This document shows, piece after piece, positions 1 to 9,401 of a stretch of DNA of 10,547 nt. The stretch is from Pseudomonadota bacterium (GTDB taxonomy: Bacteria; Pseudomonadota; Gammaproteobacteria; UBA5335). The stretch is from positions 1 through 10,547 of the forward strand of contig PKCW01000325.1 of NCBI GenBank assembly GCA_002862965.1, read 5' to 3'. The notes beneath the pieces are model-generated. The model saw nothing but the letters and a program-made list of their open reading frames with translations, searched no databases and was not told the origin of the DNA. The number at the start of each line of letters is the position of its first letter. Within the stretch, counting starts at the first letter, position 1. Made by a program: the position numbers and the translations under genes.

Positions 1-62
1 TCTGGCACATGGTCGATTTGCTGTGGATCGTGCTGTTTCCGCTGGTCTATGTATTGCGCTGA
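1..62 (+). CDS. Cytochrome c oxidase subunit III family protein (NorE/CoxC-like), C-terminal end only
   Basis: Only the last 19 codons and a TGA stop (60-62) of a gene entering from the left are present. The readable tail starts WHMVDLLWIVLFPLVYV and ends LR. A Trp-His-Met-Val-Asp turn followed by a hydrophobic helix and a short basic end is characteristic of the last transmembrane segment of heme-copper oxidase subunit III and its NorE relatives. The next gene on the same strand is a subunit IV/NorF-like protein, which fits a norE-norF or oxidase III-IV pair in the inner membrane. Whether the complex is a nitric oxide reductase accessory or a terminal oxidase cannot be decided from this fragment. 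Confidence 0.75.
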   Translation, partial: WHMVDLLWIVLFPLVYVLR

Positions 63-72
63 GATGGCTGCG

Positions 73-78
73 AAGGAG
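73..78 (+). promoter_or_regulatory. Shine-Dalgarno sequence that decides the start of the NorF-like gene
   Basis: AAGGAG lies six bases before a GTG codon at 85-87. The in-frame ATG codons at 49 and 64 have no comparable site, and the one at 49 lies inside the upstream gene. The GTG is therefore the better start. Confidence 0.65.
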
Positions 79-84
79 AAAGCT

Positions 85-1991
<1,907 letters not shown>

Positions 1992-1997
1992 GCCGTC

Positions 1998-2002
1998 CCT
2001 CC
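1998..2002 (-). promoter_or_regulatory. Shine-Dalgarno sequence of the DUF4124 gene
   Basis: GGAGG on the minus strand, six bases before the ATG at 1991. It favours this start over the in-frame ATG at 2027. Confidence 0.6.
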
Positions 2003-2058
2003 GACGCCGTGGCTGCAGAAGAGGCATCGACCCTCTGGCGGCAAACTGAAGGATTGCG

Positions 2059-2709
2059 TCAACGGCCGGGCGGATCGCCGTAACGGTCGCGGTATGCCGT
2101 GATGGCCTGTTGCAGGGCCGGGTCGCCGTGCGCACGCAGGTGACGCTCGATGTCGCCCAGGGTGCTGATGCTCACCACCTCGAGGTTCAGCGATTCCTGC
2201 ACCTCACGCACCGCCGAACGCTGGCCCTGGCCCTTTTCCTGCCGGTCCAGACAGATCAGCACGGCGGCCGGTGTGGCGTGCGCCTGCCGGATCAGCGCAA
2301 CCGATTCGCGCACCGCGGTGCCCGCGGTGATGACGTCGTCGACGATGATGACGCGTCCGGCCAGCGGCGCGCCGACCACGACCCCGCCTTCGCCATGATC
2401 CTTGGCTTCCTTGCGATTGAAGGCCCACGGCACGTCGCGACCGAAATCCCGGGCCAGCGCGATGGCGGTGGCGGCTGCCAGGGGAATGCCCTTGTAGGCG
2501 GGGCCGAAGAGCATGTCGAAGGCGAGGCCGGACTCGATCAGGGCGCGCGCGTAGAACTGCCCCAGCGCAGCCAGCGCCGCGCCGGTCTGGAACTGTCCGG
2601 CGTTGAAGAAATAGGGGCTGATCCGGCCCGACTTGAGCGTGAATTCGCCGAAGCGCAGAGCGTTCTGGCCGATGGCGAAACGCACGAAGTCCTGAGGATC
2701 CATGGCCAT
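2059..2709 (-). CDS. pyrE: Orotate phosphoribosyltransferase
   Basis: The 216-residue cytoplasmic enzyme joins orotate to PRPP to form orotidine 5'-phosphate, the fifth step of de novo pyrimidine synthesis, and works as a dimer. The sequence shows [15 protein letters not shown] (24-38, orotate/PRPP contact region), [13 protein letters not shown] (68-80), the mobile catalytic loop [12 protein letters not shown] (98-109) and the PRPP-binding signature [13 protein letters not shown] (120-132). These are the diagnostic motifs of the bacterial E. coli-type enzyme, which has about 213 residues. The ATG at 2709 places the DFVRFAI motif at the same distance from the start as in Pseudomonas PyrE. An ATG at 2703 is equally possible because neither has a clear ribosome site. 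The gene lies between the M23 peptidase (106 bases upstream) and the DUF4124 gene (67 bases downstream), on the same strand as both. No attenuator with a T-run was seen in the leader. Confidence 0.96.
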   Translation of the reverse strand: MAMDPQDFVRFAIGQNALRFGEFTLKSGRISPYFFNAGQFQTGAALAALGQFYARALIESGLAFDMLFGPAYKGIPLAAATAIALARDFGRDVPWAFNRKEAKDHGEGGVVVGAPLAGRVIIVDDVITAGTAVRESVALIRQAHATPAAVLICLDRQEKGQGQRSAVREVQESLNLEVVSISTLGDIERHLRAHGDPALQQAITAYRDRYGDPPGR

Positions 2710-2741
2710 GGTGGCGATCCGGTGAGGCAAAAGAGGGCGCC

Positions 2742-2747
2742 ATGATA
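2742..2747 (-). promoter_or_regulatory. Possible -10 element for pyrE
   Basis: TATCAT on the minus strand lies 32 bases before the pyrE ATG, in the 106-base gap after the M23 gene. It matches the TATAAT consensus at five of six positions, but no good TTGACA-like -35 box is visible 16-18 bases upstream. It could allow pyrE to be expressed independently of the genes before it. Confidence 0.25.
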
Positions 2748-2788
2748 CGCCATCCCTTGCGGAGGCGGTGAGGCGGGCGAGCGAATGG

Positions 2789-2806
2789 CCCGGTTGGCGG
2801 ACCGGG
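2789..2806 (-). repeat. Hairpin just downstream of the M23 peptidase gene
   Basis: CCCGGT-TGGCGG-ACCGGG is a perfect 6-bp inverted repeat with a 6-base loop, nine bases past the M23 stop codon in the direction of its transcription. No U-tract follows on the minus strand, so it does not meet the rule for an intrinsic terminator. It may be a 3' stabilising or processing stem, or chance in GC-rich DNA. Confidence 0.35.
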
Positions 2807-2815
2807 ATCGGTGCG

Positions 2816-3679
2816 CTAGGGGGCGTCGGCGGCGGGGCGCAGGAACAGCGCCGGATCGACCAGATTGCCGTTGAGCGCGATGCCCCAGTGCAGGTGCGGA
2901 CCGGTGGCCCGGCCCGTGCGGCCGACGCGGCCCAGCAGCGCGCTGGATTCGACGCGATCACCAACCGCCACGGTGATGGCGCTGAGGTGGCAGTACATCG
3001 AAATCAGGCCGCCACCATGGTCCAGAAAGACCGTGTTGCCGTTGAAGTAGAAATCGCCGGTGTCGATGACGGCGCCAGGGGCGACCGCCCGCACCGGTTG
3101 ACCTTCGGCCGCGGCGATGTCCAGGCCGCTATGCGGGTTGCGGGACTGGCCGTTGAATACCCGCCGCAAGCCGAACGGGCTGGATGTCGGCCCGTCGGCC
3201 GGCAGGGCAAGCGGCCAGGGGAAATCGCCTTCGGCAGGACGATGGTGGGTCAGGGCCGCACGGATCCGGGCCTGTTCGAGCTTCACCCGTGCCGCGGTCG
3301 GCGGGTCCAGATCGACCATCCGGGGCGGTACCTGCAACTTCTGGGTCGGATAGGTTTTGTCGCCGACGGTGAAGCCAAGGCGGTGCGTGACGCCGCCGGT
3401 GTCGTCCCAGTCGATGGCGTGCCGGCCCGGTGTCGCGGTCAGGGCAAGCCCGACGAGCGCCTTGGCGTCGCCGTCTGCGCCGATGATCCACAGCGGCCGG
3501 TCCTCGTAACGCGCCTGCCGTGCCTCGGGCGGCAGGTCCAGTACGACGATGCCGCCCGGTACCGGCGTGGAAGGCATCAAGGCCCAGGCGACGGACATCC
3601 ATCCCGACAGGAGGCCCAGCAGACCGAGCCGCTGCATCCATCTGATGACCCGCGGCATGGGCAGTCGCGGATCTACCAT
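2816..3679 (-). CDS. M23-family (LytM-type) zinc metallopeptidase, periplasmic
   Basis: A 287-residue protein with a signal peptide (basic residues to about 18, hydrophobic 19-31, likely cleavage after AWA at 33). Residues about 38-110 form a beta-rich M23 N-terminal domain, followed by [19 protein letters not shown] (108-126) and a helical linker with [11 protein letters not shown]. The catalytic LytM domain spans about 155-285. Its zinc and catalytic residues are all present: H183 and D187 (HSGLD), H231 (MYCHLS), H262 and H264 (PHLHW). An active peptidoglycan endopeptidase is therefore likely, rather than a degenerate EnvC/NlpD-type activator, which usually lacks these ligands. The ATG at 3679 is chosen because GGGGAGA lies eight bases upstream and the start overlaps the xseA stop by seven bases (ATGGTAG). 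ATGs at 3658 and 3637 would shorten the signal peptide. Cross-link cleavage or cell-wall remodelling is the expected role; the exact bond is unknown. Confidence 0.9.
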   Translation of the reverse strand: MVDPRLPMPRVIRWMQRLGLLGLLSGWMSVAWALMPSTPVPGGIVVLDLPPEARQARYEDRPLWIIGADGDAKALVGLALTATPGRHAIDWDDTGGVTHRLGFTVGDKTYPTQKLQVPPRMVDLDPPTAARVKLEQARIRAALTHHRPAEGDFPWPLALPADGPTSSPFGLRRVFNGQSRNPHSGLDIAAAEGQPVRAVAPGAVIDTGDFYFNGNTVFLDHGGGLISMYCHLSAITVAVGDRVESSALLGRVGRTGRATGPHLHWGIALNGNLVDPALFLRPAADAP

Positions 3680-5037
3680 GACGGTGTCTCCCCATCCGCC
3701 ATGGCGTCCACCCGGCACAGCAGGGATCCGTGGCGCAGTCGAAGCTGCAGCCGGGTGTCCACCGGTGCCTGTTCCGGGGATTGCACCACAGCCCCGTCGG
3801 GCCAGCGTCGGACGATGGCGTAACCGCGCTCGAGTGTACCCAGCGGGCTGACCGCGTCGAGCGCCCGGCTGGCGGCGGCAAGGCGACGTGCGTTTTCAAC
3901 GAGGCGGCCGTCGATCGCGCGGTGCAGCGCGGCGCCCGCGCGCGTCAGCCGGTCCTGGGCATGTCGCAGACGGACATGGGGTCGCCCGGCCCACAAGCGG
4001 CTGCGCTGCGCGGCCAGGCGATGGGACAGGCGATCGATGCGGAAATGCAGCGACCGCGTCAGCCGGGCTTCCAGTTCATCCAGCAACTGGCGTTGACGCT
4101 GCAAGCGGCGCTCGGGGTGACATTGCCCGAGCCGATGGGCGAGTTGTGTGGTGTGGAGCCGCTGGGCTTTCAGGCTGGCCAGCGAGCGCTGGGAAAGCCG
4201 TGCCTGCAACTGGTCGAGTCGGTGCGCCAGTTCGATGCGGTCGGGCACGGTGCTTTCGGCGGCCGCCGACGGCGTCGGGGCGCGCAGGTCGGCGACGAAA
4301 TCGGCGATGGTGAAGTCGATTTCGTGTCCGACGCCGCTCACGACGGGAATCGGGCAGGCGTGCACCGCCCGCGCCACCGTTTCGAGATTGAATGCCCACA
4401 GATCTTCCAGTGATCCGCCGCCACGGGCCAGGATGATCACGTCGCATTCACGCCGCATCCCGGCGAGCGCCAGGGCTCTGACGATCTGCGGTTCCGCATC
4501 CACCCCCTGCACGGCCACGGGATAGAGGATCACCGGCGCCAGCGGATAGCGGCGAGCGAGCACATGCAGAATGTCCCGGAGCGCTGCGCCGGTGGGGGAG
4601 CTGATGACGCCGATGCTGCGGGGATAGGCCGGCAGTGGCTGTCTGCGGGCCGGGTCGAAAAGACCTTCGGCCGCCAGGCGCGCCTTCAGCGCCTCGAAGG
4701 CCATGCGCAGGGCGCCGGCGCCGGCCGGATGCATCTGATCGGCGATGAGCTGGAATTCGCCGCGTGGCTCGTAAAGGCTGACCTGCGCCCGGATCTGGAC
4801 TTGCAGGCCATTTTGCGGCCTGACCGGCACGCCGGTCGTGCGGTTGCGGAACATGGCGCACCGCACCTGCGCCTGAGCGTCCTTGAGGCTGAAATACCAG
4901 TGTCCGGACGCGGCCTGCACGAAGTTGGAGATCTCGCCCATCACCCACATCGGCGGCAGACCGCCCTCCAGGATCAGTCTGGCTTCCCGGTTGAGTCTGC
5001 TGACGCTGTAGATGTTTTCGGGAGCGGGGGCGGCCAT
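3673..5037 (-). CDS. xseA: Exodeoxyribonuclease VII large subunit
   Basis: The 454-residue protein is the catalytic subunit of exonuclease VII, which degrades single-stranded DNA from both ends into oligonucleotides in mismatch repair and recombination. Residues 8-105 form the OB-fold DNA-binding domain (SVSRLNREAR, GEISNFVQAASGHWYFSLKD, QVRCAMFRN, LYEPRGEFQL). The catalytic domain holds SSPTGAALRDILHVLARR (146-163), ARGGGSLEDLWAFN (204-217) and GHEIDFTIADFVADLRAPTP (237-256). A long coiled-coil region (265-392) follows, then the terminal LDAVSPLGTLERGYAIV (393-409). Length and motif order equal E. coli XseA (456 residues). The partner xseB is not in this window. The start ATG at 5037 lacks a Shine-Dalgarno sequence; a TATGAT six bases upstream raises the possibility of a leaderless message. 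The M23 gene downstream overlaps the stop codon, and the cysteine-rich gene lies 53 bases upstream on the same strand. Confidence 0.96.
   Translation of the reverse strand: MAAPAPENIYSVSRLNREARLILEGGLPPMWVMGEISNFVQAASGHWYFSLKDAQAQVRCAMFRNRTTGVPVRPQNGLQVQIRAQVSLYEPRGEFQLIADQMHPAGAGALRMAFEALKARLAAEGLFDPARRQPLPAYPRSIGVISSPTGAALRDILHVLARRYPLAPVILYPVAVQGVDAEPQIVRALALAGMRRECDVIILARGGGSLEDLWAFNLETVARAVHACPIPVVSGVGHEIDFTIADFVADLRAPTPSAAAESTVPDRIELAHRLDQLQARLSQRSLASLKAQRLHTTQLAHRLGQCHPERRLQRQRQLLDELEARLTRSLHFRIDRLSHRLAAQRSRLWAGRPHVRLRHAQDRLTRAGAALHRAIDGRLVENARRLAAASRALDAVSPLGTLERGYAIVRRWPDGAVVQSPEQAPVDTRLQLRLRHGSLLCRVDAMADGETPSW
3687..3693 (-). promoter_or_regulatory. Shine-Dalgarno sequence of the M23 peptidase gene, inside xseA
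   Basis: GGGGAGA on the minus strand lies within the last codons of xseA, with its GGAG core eight bases before the ATG at 3679. Together with the overlapping stop and start it implies translational coupling. Confidence 0.6.
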
Positions 5038-5043
5038 GGCGCA

Positions 5044-5049
5044 ATCATA
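5044..5049 (-). promoter_or_regulatory. Possible -10 element directly before xseA
   Basis: TATGAT on the minus strand (five of six consensus positions) ends six bases before the xseA ATG. Transcription from it would begin at or next to the start codon. The -35 region (TGGCCG at 5072-5067, 17-base spacer) is weak, so the call rests mainly on the -10 box and on the lack of a ribosome binding site. Confidence 0.25.
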
Positions 5050-5090
5050 ACCATGCGCTCAGGCTGCGGCCAGCACCGGCGCAGGCGTGT

Positions 5091-5309
5091 TCAGCGTTTC
5101 CAGTCGGCGCACAGGCTCTGGCATTCGGCGCGCCAAGGGCAACCGTTGCGCTCGCAGGCATACCGGACGTCGGTGCCAAAACAGGGATCGAAACCAATTT
5201 GCTGCTGCAGGGACCAGATCTCCCAGCGCCGGTCGGTGGCGTCCTGTCCGCCGCGCAACTGGATGACCCGCTCCTGATAAAGCCGTCCGAATTGAGAGTC
5301 CTGTCTCAT
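5091..5309 (-). CDS. Small cysteine-rich protein of unknown function
   Basis: A 72-residue protein that I do not recognise. The N-terminal half is polar and probably helical (RLYQERVIQLRGG, DRRWEIWSLQQQIG). The C-terminal half holds five cysteines, C43, C52, C57, C63 and C67, spaced C-x8-C-x4-C-x5-C-x3-C, with CPWRAEC at 57-63. This spacing could hold a zinc ion or an iron-sulfur cluster and recalls, without matching, the C-x6-C-x2-C-x5-C cluster loop of endonuclease III/MutY. No signal peptide or membrane segment is visible, so it is probably cytoplasmic. The case for a real gene is the strong AAAAGGAGA seven bases before the ATG at 5309 and its placement on the same strand as xseA, 53 bases downstream. 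The open frame continues upstream to an ATG at 5414, but that extension has no comparable ribosome site. Confidence 0.7.
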   Translation of the reverse strand: MRQDSQFGRLYQERVIQLRGGQDATDRRWEIWSLQQQIGFDPCFGTDVRYACERNGCPWRAECQSLCADWKR

Positions 5310-5315
5310 CGCGAG

Positions 5316-5324
5316 TCTCCTTTT
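5316..5324 (-). promoter_or_regulatory. Strong Shine-Dalgarno sequence of the cysteine-rich small gene
   Basis: AAAAGGAGA on the minus strand is the best ribosome binding site in the window, seven bases before the ATG at 5309. It fixes the start of the 72-residue reading frame and supports its being translated. Confidence 0.65.
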
Positions 5325-5337
5325 GGCGCAAGGACCG

Positions 5338-5352
5338 GGAGCGAATTGCTCC
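5338..5352. repeat. Short inverted repeat upstream of the cysteine-rich gene
   Basis: GGAGC-GAATT-GCTCC, a 5-bp stem with a 5-base loop, lies 29 bases before the small gene's ATG in the 175-base gap after glgA. It could be an operator or a leader stem. No T-run follows it, so it is not a terminator. Confidence 0.25.
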
Positions 5353-5416
5353 GTGCGGTCGCTGGTGCGGTGAGGTCGTGTCGATCGAGGCCGGCTGAAA
5401 TGAGATTGCGGCAATG

Positions 5417-5430
5417 CCGGAAAGTTCCGG
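5417..5430. repeat. Inverted repeat downstream of glgA
   Basis: CCGGAA-AG-TTCCGG is a perfect 6-bp palindromic arm pair, 55 bases past the glgA stop in its direction of transcription. No U-tract follows on the minus strand, so an intrinsic terminator is not supported. It might be an operator for the small gene or a 3' stem for glgA mRNA. Otherwise the gap between glgA and the small gene shows no gene. Confidence 0.3.
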
Positions 5431-5484
5431 TGGCGACGGGGACCTCAGCGCCAGTCACTCGTGCTAGCAGGGATTGGGCCAACC

Positions 5485-6993
5485 CTATCGCGATGGGTCG
5501 TGCTGCAGCGGAGCGCGGAGCTGTGCATAAATCGTCTGGTAACGGCCGGCGCTGTGCGCCCAACTGAAATCCTGCGCCATGGCGGCTTGCACGATTTTGT
5601 GCCATGTGTCCTTGTCGTTGTAACACTTTAGAGCGCGCCGCACGGCATCGAGCAGCGCCATGGACGTCGCCGGTGCGAACTGGAATCCGTTGGCGGTGCC
5701 GGTCGCGAGGGATGACGCATCGGTATCGACCACGCTGTCCGCCAGCCCACCGCAGTGGTGCACGATGGGGGGAGTGCCATAGCGCAGGCTGTAGAGTTGG
5801 TTCAGTCCGCAGGGCTCGAAGCGCGACGGCATCAGGAAGAGATCGGCCCCGGCCTCGATGCGATGCGCCAAGCCTTCGTCGAAGCCGATGCGGCAGGCCG
5901 CCTGACCTGCCGCGCTGGCACAGGCCTGGCGCAGGCGATGCTCCATGTCGGGCATCCCGGATCCAAGGAACACCAACTGGACCGGCAGGGCCATGAGCTC
6001 GGGCAGGATGTCCAGAATGAGATCGATGCCTTTCTGTGGAATGAGTCGGGCGATGAATCCCAGCACGGGCACATCGTCCCGCGGTGCAAGCCCCACCTCC
6101 GCCTGCAGCGCGCGCTTGATTTCGGCTTTGGCCGCCCATCGATCGGCCGTGTAGTGGACCGGGAGGTGGCCGTCGGTCGCCGGATCCCAAGCCGCGGTGT
6201 CGATGCCGTTGAGCACCCCATGCAGCACCGCCTTGCGGTGCCGCAGCAGGCCGTCGAGTCCTTCGCCGAGATCGGGGGTCTGGATTTCCCGGGCGTAGGT
6301 CGGGCTGACCGTGCTGATGGCGTCTGCGAACACCAGTCCGCCCTTGATCAGCGCAATGCGGCCGTGAAATTCCAGCGCATCGGGGTGATGGAGCCAGAAC
6401 GGCAATTTCAGCTCGGGGAGCAGGCCGGACTCGAAGTCGCCCCGGTATTGGAGGTTGTGGATCGTGAACAGGACGGGTCGGTCGACACGCTCGAGCATCA
6501 TCCAGACGGGTGTCAGGCCCGTTTGCCAATCGTTGGCATGGACGATGTCGGGTCGCCAGGCCAAGCCCGCTCGTCCGCCTGCCAGTTGGGCGGCCACGCG
6601 GCAAAGCCGGTTGAATCGATGGGCGTTGTCGGCCCAGTCCCGCCCATGGGGGTCGAGATAGGGATTGCCCGGCCGGTCGCTGAACCCCGGACTTTCCAGC
6701 AGCCAGACCGGCACGCCCGCGCAATCGGCGGGCAAGTGTCGCAGCTGCGCATCGGCCATGTCGGCGGGAGGCACGAAGCCCGCCTCGAGGTCGAACTCCT
6801 GGCGTCGAACCGCCAGATCGGCATAGCCGGGGAGTAATACCCGCACGTCCAGTCCCTGCTGAACGAGCGCCTTGGGCAGGCCACCGGCGACGTCGGCCAG
6901 CCCGCCGGTCTTGATCAACGGGGCCATCTCGCTGGCAACGAACAAGACCTTGAGGGGCGCAGCACCCGGGGTGGAACGGCGGGTGCGACTCAT
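5485..6993 (-). CDS. glgA: Glycogen synthase (ADP-glucose: alpha-1,4-glucan glucosyltransferase)
   Basis: The 502-residue GT5 enzyme of the GT-B fold transfers glucose from ADP-glucose to the non-reducing end of alpha-1,4-glucan. The N-terminal catalytic domain begins with [20 protein letters not shown] (15-34), whose KTGGL loop (28-32) binds ADP-glucose. It continues with [11 protein letters not shown] (152-162), [10 protein letters not shown] (176-185), [12 protein letters not shown] (226-237) and [12 protein letters not shown] (260-271). The C-terminal domain shows [14 protein letters not shown] (312-325), FLGSG (342-346), [20 protein letters not shown] (383-402) and [17 protein letters not shown] (405-421). 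The ATG at 6993 overlaps the glgB stop as ATGA, so translation is probably coupled to glgB, and no strong ribosome site is needed. Length is close to other bacterial GlgA proteins (about 477-520 residues). A T-tailed terminator was not found downstream. Confidence 0.96.
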   Translation of the reverse strand: MSRTRRSTPGAAPLKVLFVASEMAPLIKTGGLADVAGGLPKALVQQGLDVRVLLPGYADLAVRRQEFDLEAGFVPPADMADAQLRHLPADCAGVPVWLLESPGFSDRPGNPYLDPHGRDWADNAHRFNRLCRVAAQLAGGRAGLAWRPDIVHANDWQTGLTPVWMMLERVDRPVLFTIHNLQYRGDFESGLLPELKLPFWLHHPDALEFHGRIALIKGGLVFADAISTVSPTYAREIQTPDLGEGLDGLLRHRKAVLHGVLNGIDTAAWDPATDGHLPVHYTADRWAAKAEIKRALQAEVGLAPRDDVPVLGFIARLIPQKGIDLILDILPELMALPVQLVFLGSGMPDMEHRLRQACASAAGQAACRIGFDEGLAHRIEAGADLFLMPSRFEPCGLNQLYSLRYGTPPIVHHCGGLADSVVDTDASSLATGTANGFQFAPATSMALLDAVRRALKCYNDKDTWHKIVQAAMAQDFSWAHSAGRYQTIYAQLRAPLQHDPSR

Positions 6994-9179
6994 GCGGCGG
7001 GCTCGTGCTTGAGAACGATGGCGGCGAGCGGTGGCAAGGTCAGCGACACCGAATGGGGCAGGTCCATCCAGGGCAGGGCGTCGCTGGCGACCCCGCCGGC
7101 ATTGCCGAGATTGCTGCCGCCGTAGCTGGCCGCATCGGAATTGAGCACTTCCCGATACCACCCCGGGCGCGGGACACCCAGCCGGTAGCCGAGGCGCGGT
7201 ACGGGCGTGAAATTCAACACGACCACGGCCTCGTCCGCTTCGCTGCGGCGACGAAAACTGATGACCGATTGCGCCGCATCATGGCAATCGATCCAGGCAA
7301 AACCACCCGCGCTGAAATCCTCGTGATGGAGCGCAGGCCATTCCCGATACAGCCGGTTCAGGTCGCCAAGCAGGCGCATGAGGCCCAAGCGTGCCGGATC
7401 GTCCTGCAGGGCCCAGGGGAGGGCCTCGTCGTGGCGCCACTCCCAGGGCTGCGCCAGTTCACTGCCCATGAACAACAGCTTCTTGCCGGGGTAGGTGAGC
7501 ATGTAGCTGTACAGCAATCGAAGGTTGGCCATCTTCTGCCAGTCGTCGCCCGGCATCTTCTGCCACAGGGAGCCTTTCCCATGCACGACCTCGTCGTGCG
7601 AGAAGGGCAGGACGAAGTTCTCGCTGAAGGCGTAGAGCAGACCGAACGTCAGGTCCTGATGGTCGTAGTGGCGGTAGATGGGGTCCTTGCTCATGTAGCG
7701 CAGGGTGTCGTGCATCCAGCCCATGTTCCACTTCATGGAAAACCCCAGGCCGCCGACGTAGCTCGGACGGGTGACCTGCGGCCAGGATGTGGACTCCTCG
7801 GCCATCGTCACCGAGCCCGGCGCTTCGCGGTGGGTCATGGTGTTGAGTTCGCGCAGGAAATCGACCGCCTCGAGATGCTCGTTCCCGCCGTGGATGTTCG
7901 GCAGCCACTCGCCGGGTCCGCGCGAATAGTCGAGATAGAGCATGGAAGCGACGGCATCGACGCGCAGACCGTCGATGTGGAATTCCTCCAGCCAGTAAAG
8001 CGCGCTGGAGAGCAGGAACGCCCGGACCTCGTTGCGGGCATAGTTGAAGACCAGCGTGCCCCATTCCTTGTGCTCACCGCGCCGCCAGTCCTCGTGTTCA
8101 TAGAGGGCACTGCCATCGAACCTCGCCAGTCCGAAGCCATCCTTGGGGAAGTGGCCGGGCACCCAGTCCAGATAGACGCCCAGGCCCGCCCGGTGGCAGC
8201 GATCGACGAATTCACGCAACCCGTCCGGATCGCCGAAACGACTGGTCGGCGCAAAGAATCCCGTGGTCTGGTAGCCCCAGGATGCATCCAGCGGGTGTTC
8301 GGTCACCGGCAGCAGTTCGATGTGGGTGAACCCGAGCGACGTGACGTGCGGAATCAGTTCGTCGGCAAGTTCCCGATAATCCAGAAAACGGCCATCGGCG
8401 TGCCGGCGCCACGAGCCGAGGTGGACCTCGTAGATCGAGATGGGCGCGTGCTGCCAGTTCTCCCGCGCCGTCATCCACGCGTGGTCCTGCCATTGGTAGC
8501 CGCTTGCGGCACAGATCCGCGCCGCGGTACCCGGACGCACCTCGAAGGCGCGGCCGTAGGGATCGGTTTTGACCAGCAGCGTGCCATGCGGCCGGCTGCG
8601 AATCTCGAACTTGTAGAGTTGTCCCGCGCCGGCCTCCGGAACGAAGAGCTCCCATACGCCGGTGTAGCCACGATTGGACATCGGGTGGATGCGGCCGTCC
8701 CAGCCGTTGAAATCCCCGACCACGCTGACGCGTTCGGCGTTGGGTGCCCAGACGGCAAACCGGACTCCGGGAACACCGTCTGCGGTCCACGGATGCGCGC
8801 CCAGCATCTGCCAGGCCCGCAGATGGCGACCATGATGGAACCGGGCCAGCTCCTCGCCGGTGAGAAAGACATCGAAGCCATAGGCGTCGACGCGTTCGTG
8901 CATCGCGCCGGCACGATCCTCCCAGCGGTAACCATAGGGGCGCGGAAGGTCACCAGCCGCACCGGTCCAGCAGAAGAGGTCGGTGTCACCCCACCGTTCA
9001 AGCGCGACTCCGAGTGGCGTCAACCACGCCGCCTGCGCCCCGGGGATGCGGATGCGCACCGTGCACCGGTCGCCGTCGATCTGGCAGCCGAGGAGGCGAC
9101 GGGGGTCGTGATGACGTCCGTCGAGCAACAGACGGAGTTCTTCGGCGAGGCTCGTCGTCAAAGGATCGGGTAAAGGCAT
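6990..9179 (-). CDS. glgB: 1,4-alpha-glucan (glycogen) branching enzyme, GH13
   Basis: The 729-residue enzyme cuts alpha-1,4-glucan chains and rejoins them through alpha-1,6 bonds. Its length matches E. coli GlgB (728). Domain order is an N-terminal module (about 1-115), a CBM48 domain (about 125-220, with [20 protein letters not shown] at 141-160), the GH13 catalytic barrel and a C-terminal beta domain. Catalytic motifs are [14 protein letters not shown] (336-349), [17 protein letters not shown] (404-420, nucleophile D408), [15 protein letters not shown] (458-472, acid/base Glu in AEES) and [14 protein letters not shown] (524-537, H528 and D529). The ATG at 9179 is chosen because TTGGAG lies six bases upstream and because the protein then begins like other GlgB proteins; the frame extends upstream to 9278 without family resemblance. 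It is the first gene of the leftward glgBA pair and divergent from glgC. Confidence 0.97.
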   Translation of the reverse strand: MPLPDPLTTSLAEELRLLLDGRHHDPRRLLGCQIDGDRCTVRIRIPGAQAAWLTPLGVALERWGDTDLFCWTGAAGDLPRPYGYRWEDRAGAMHERVDAYGFDVFLTGEELARFHHGRHLRAWQMLGAHPWTADGVPGVRFAVWAPNAERVSVVGDFNGWDGRIHPMSNRGYTGVWELFVPEAGAGQLYKFEIRSRPHGTLLVKTDPYGRAFEVRPGTAARICAASGYQWQDHAWMTARENWQHAPISIYEVHLGSWRRHADGRFLDYRELADELIPHVTSLGFTHIELLPVTEHPLDASWGYQTTGFFAPTSRFGDPDGLREFVDRCHRAGLGVYLDWVPGHFPKDGFGLARFDGSALYEHEDWRRGEHKEWGTLVFNYARNEVRAFLLSSALYWLEEFHIDGLRVDAVASMLYLDYSRGPGEWLPNIHGGNEHLEAVDFLRELNTMTHREAPGSVTMAEESTSWPQVTRPSYVGGLGFSMKWNMGWMHDTLRYMSKDPIYRHYDHQDLTFGLLYAFSENFVLPFSHDEVVHGKGSLWQKMPGDDWQKMANLRLLYSYMLTYPGKKLLFMGSELAQPWEWRHDEALPWALQDDPARLGLMRLLGDLNRLYREWPALHHEDFSAGGFAWIDCHDAAQSVISFRRRSEADEAVVVLNFTPVPRLGYRLGVPRPGWYREVLNSDAASYGGSNLGNAGGVASDALPWMDLPHSVSLTLPPLAAIVLKHEPAA

Positions 9180-9241
9180 GGCTGGCTCCAATCTGCGATC
9201 CGACAGGATGCCAGAAAGCTCAGCAGAGATCGTGCCCGGAT

Positions 9242-9256
9242 GTGCGGCGGCCGCAC
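9242..9256. repeat. Perfect 7-bp inverted repeat upstream of glgB
   Basis: GTGCGGC-G-GCCGCAC is a 15-base dyad centred about 70 bases before the glgB start. The one-base spacer suits a protein operator better than an RNA hairpin, although a shorter stem with a loop could form. The regulator, if any, is unknown. Confidence 0.4.
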
Positions 9257-9269
9257 GGCATGAATTCTG

Positions 9270-9279
9270 CTTGATCAAG
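9270..9279. repeat. CTTGATCAAG palindrome in the glgB/glgC gap
   Basis: A perfect 10-base palindrome, 13 bases from the inverted repeat at 9242-9256. Two dyads this close together could form one composite operator on the glgB side of the gap. Confidence 0.3.
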
Positions 9280-9299
9280 ATCGGGTGATGGTCGAAAGC
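9280..9299 (+). repeat. Imperfect direct repeat, copy 1, in the glgB/glgC gap
   Basis: The pattern ATCGGGTnATGnTnnAAAGC occurs here and again at 9382-9401, 102 bases downstream, with 16 of 20 positions identical. Both copies lie in the divergent control region. Nothing known to me matches the motif. Confidence 0.3.
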
Positions 9300-9381
9300 G
9301 GGCTTGGCGCCGAGTTGTCCCTATGCCATTCGCTGCGCAGGATGCGCTGCCGGGGCATCGATCGCGAACTCATGAAATCGA

Positions 9382-9401
9382 ATCGGGTCATGATGTAAAG
9401 C
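9382..9401 (+). repeat. Imperfect direct repeat, copy 2, upstream of glgC
   Basis: This is the second copy of the motif described at 9280-9299. It also overlaps a short inverted repeat, CATGA (9371-9375) and TCATG (9388-9392), and adjoins the possible glgC -10 sequence CAAAAT at 9401-9406. Its position would suit a regulator acting on glgC. Confidence 0.3.

Noticed and set aside
2768..3823. A 351-codon + strand frame opposite the M23 gene and the end of xseA
   Set aside because: It spans two well-supported minus-strand genes and shows no recognisable motif.
5417..5453. Intrinsic terminator after glgA
   Set aside because: There are two stem candidates (5417-5430 and TGGCG/CGCCA at 5431-5453), but no T-run follows on the minus strand.
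5755..6837. A 360-codon + strand frame opposite glgA
   Set aside because: Mirror frame of a confidently identified GT5 enzyme, without family resemblance or ribosome site.
7005..9173. A 722-codon open frame on the + strand opposite glgB
   Set aside because: glgB is unmistakable on the minus strand. In GC-rich DNA the antisense frame with mirrored codons is often open. Its product resembles no protein family I know and has no ribosome site.
9180..9278. N-terminal extension of glgB from an ATG at 9278
   Set aside because: The extra 33 residues are not GlgB-like and cross the dyads of the control region; the ATG at 9179 has a good ribosome site.
9304..9320. Possible sigma-54 promoter for glgC
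   Set aside because: TTGGCGCCGAGTTGTCC has the GG element but lacks the invariant GC at the -12 position.
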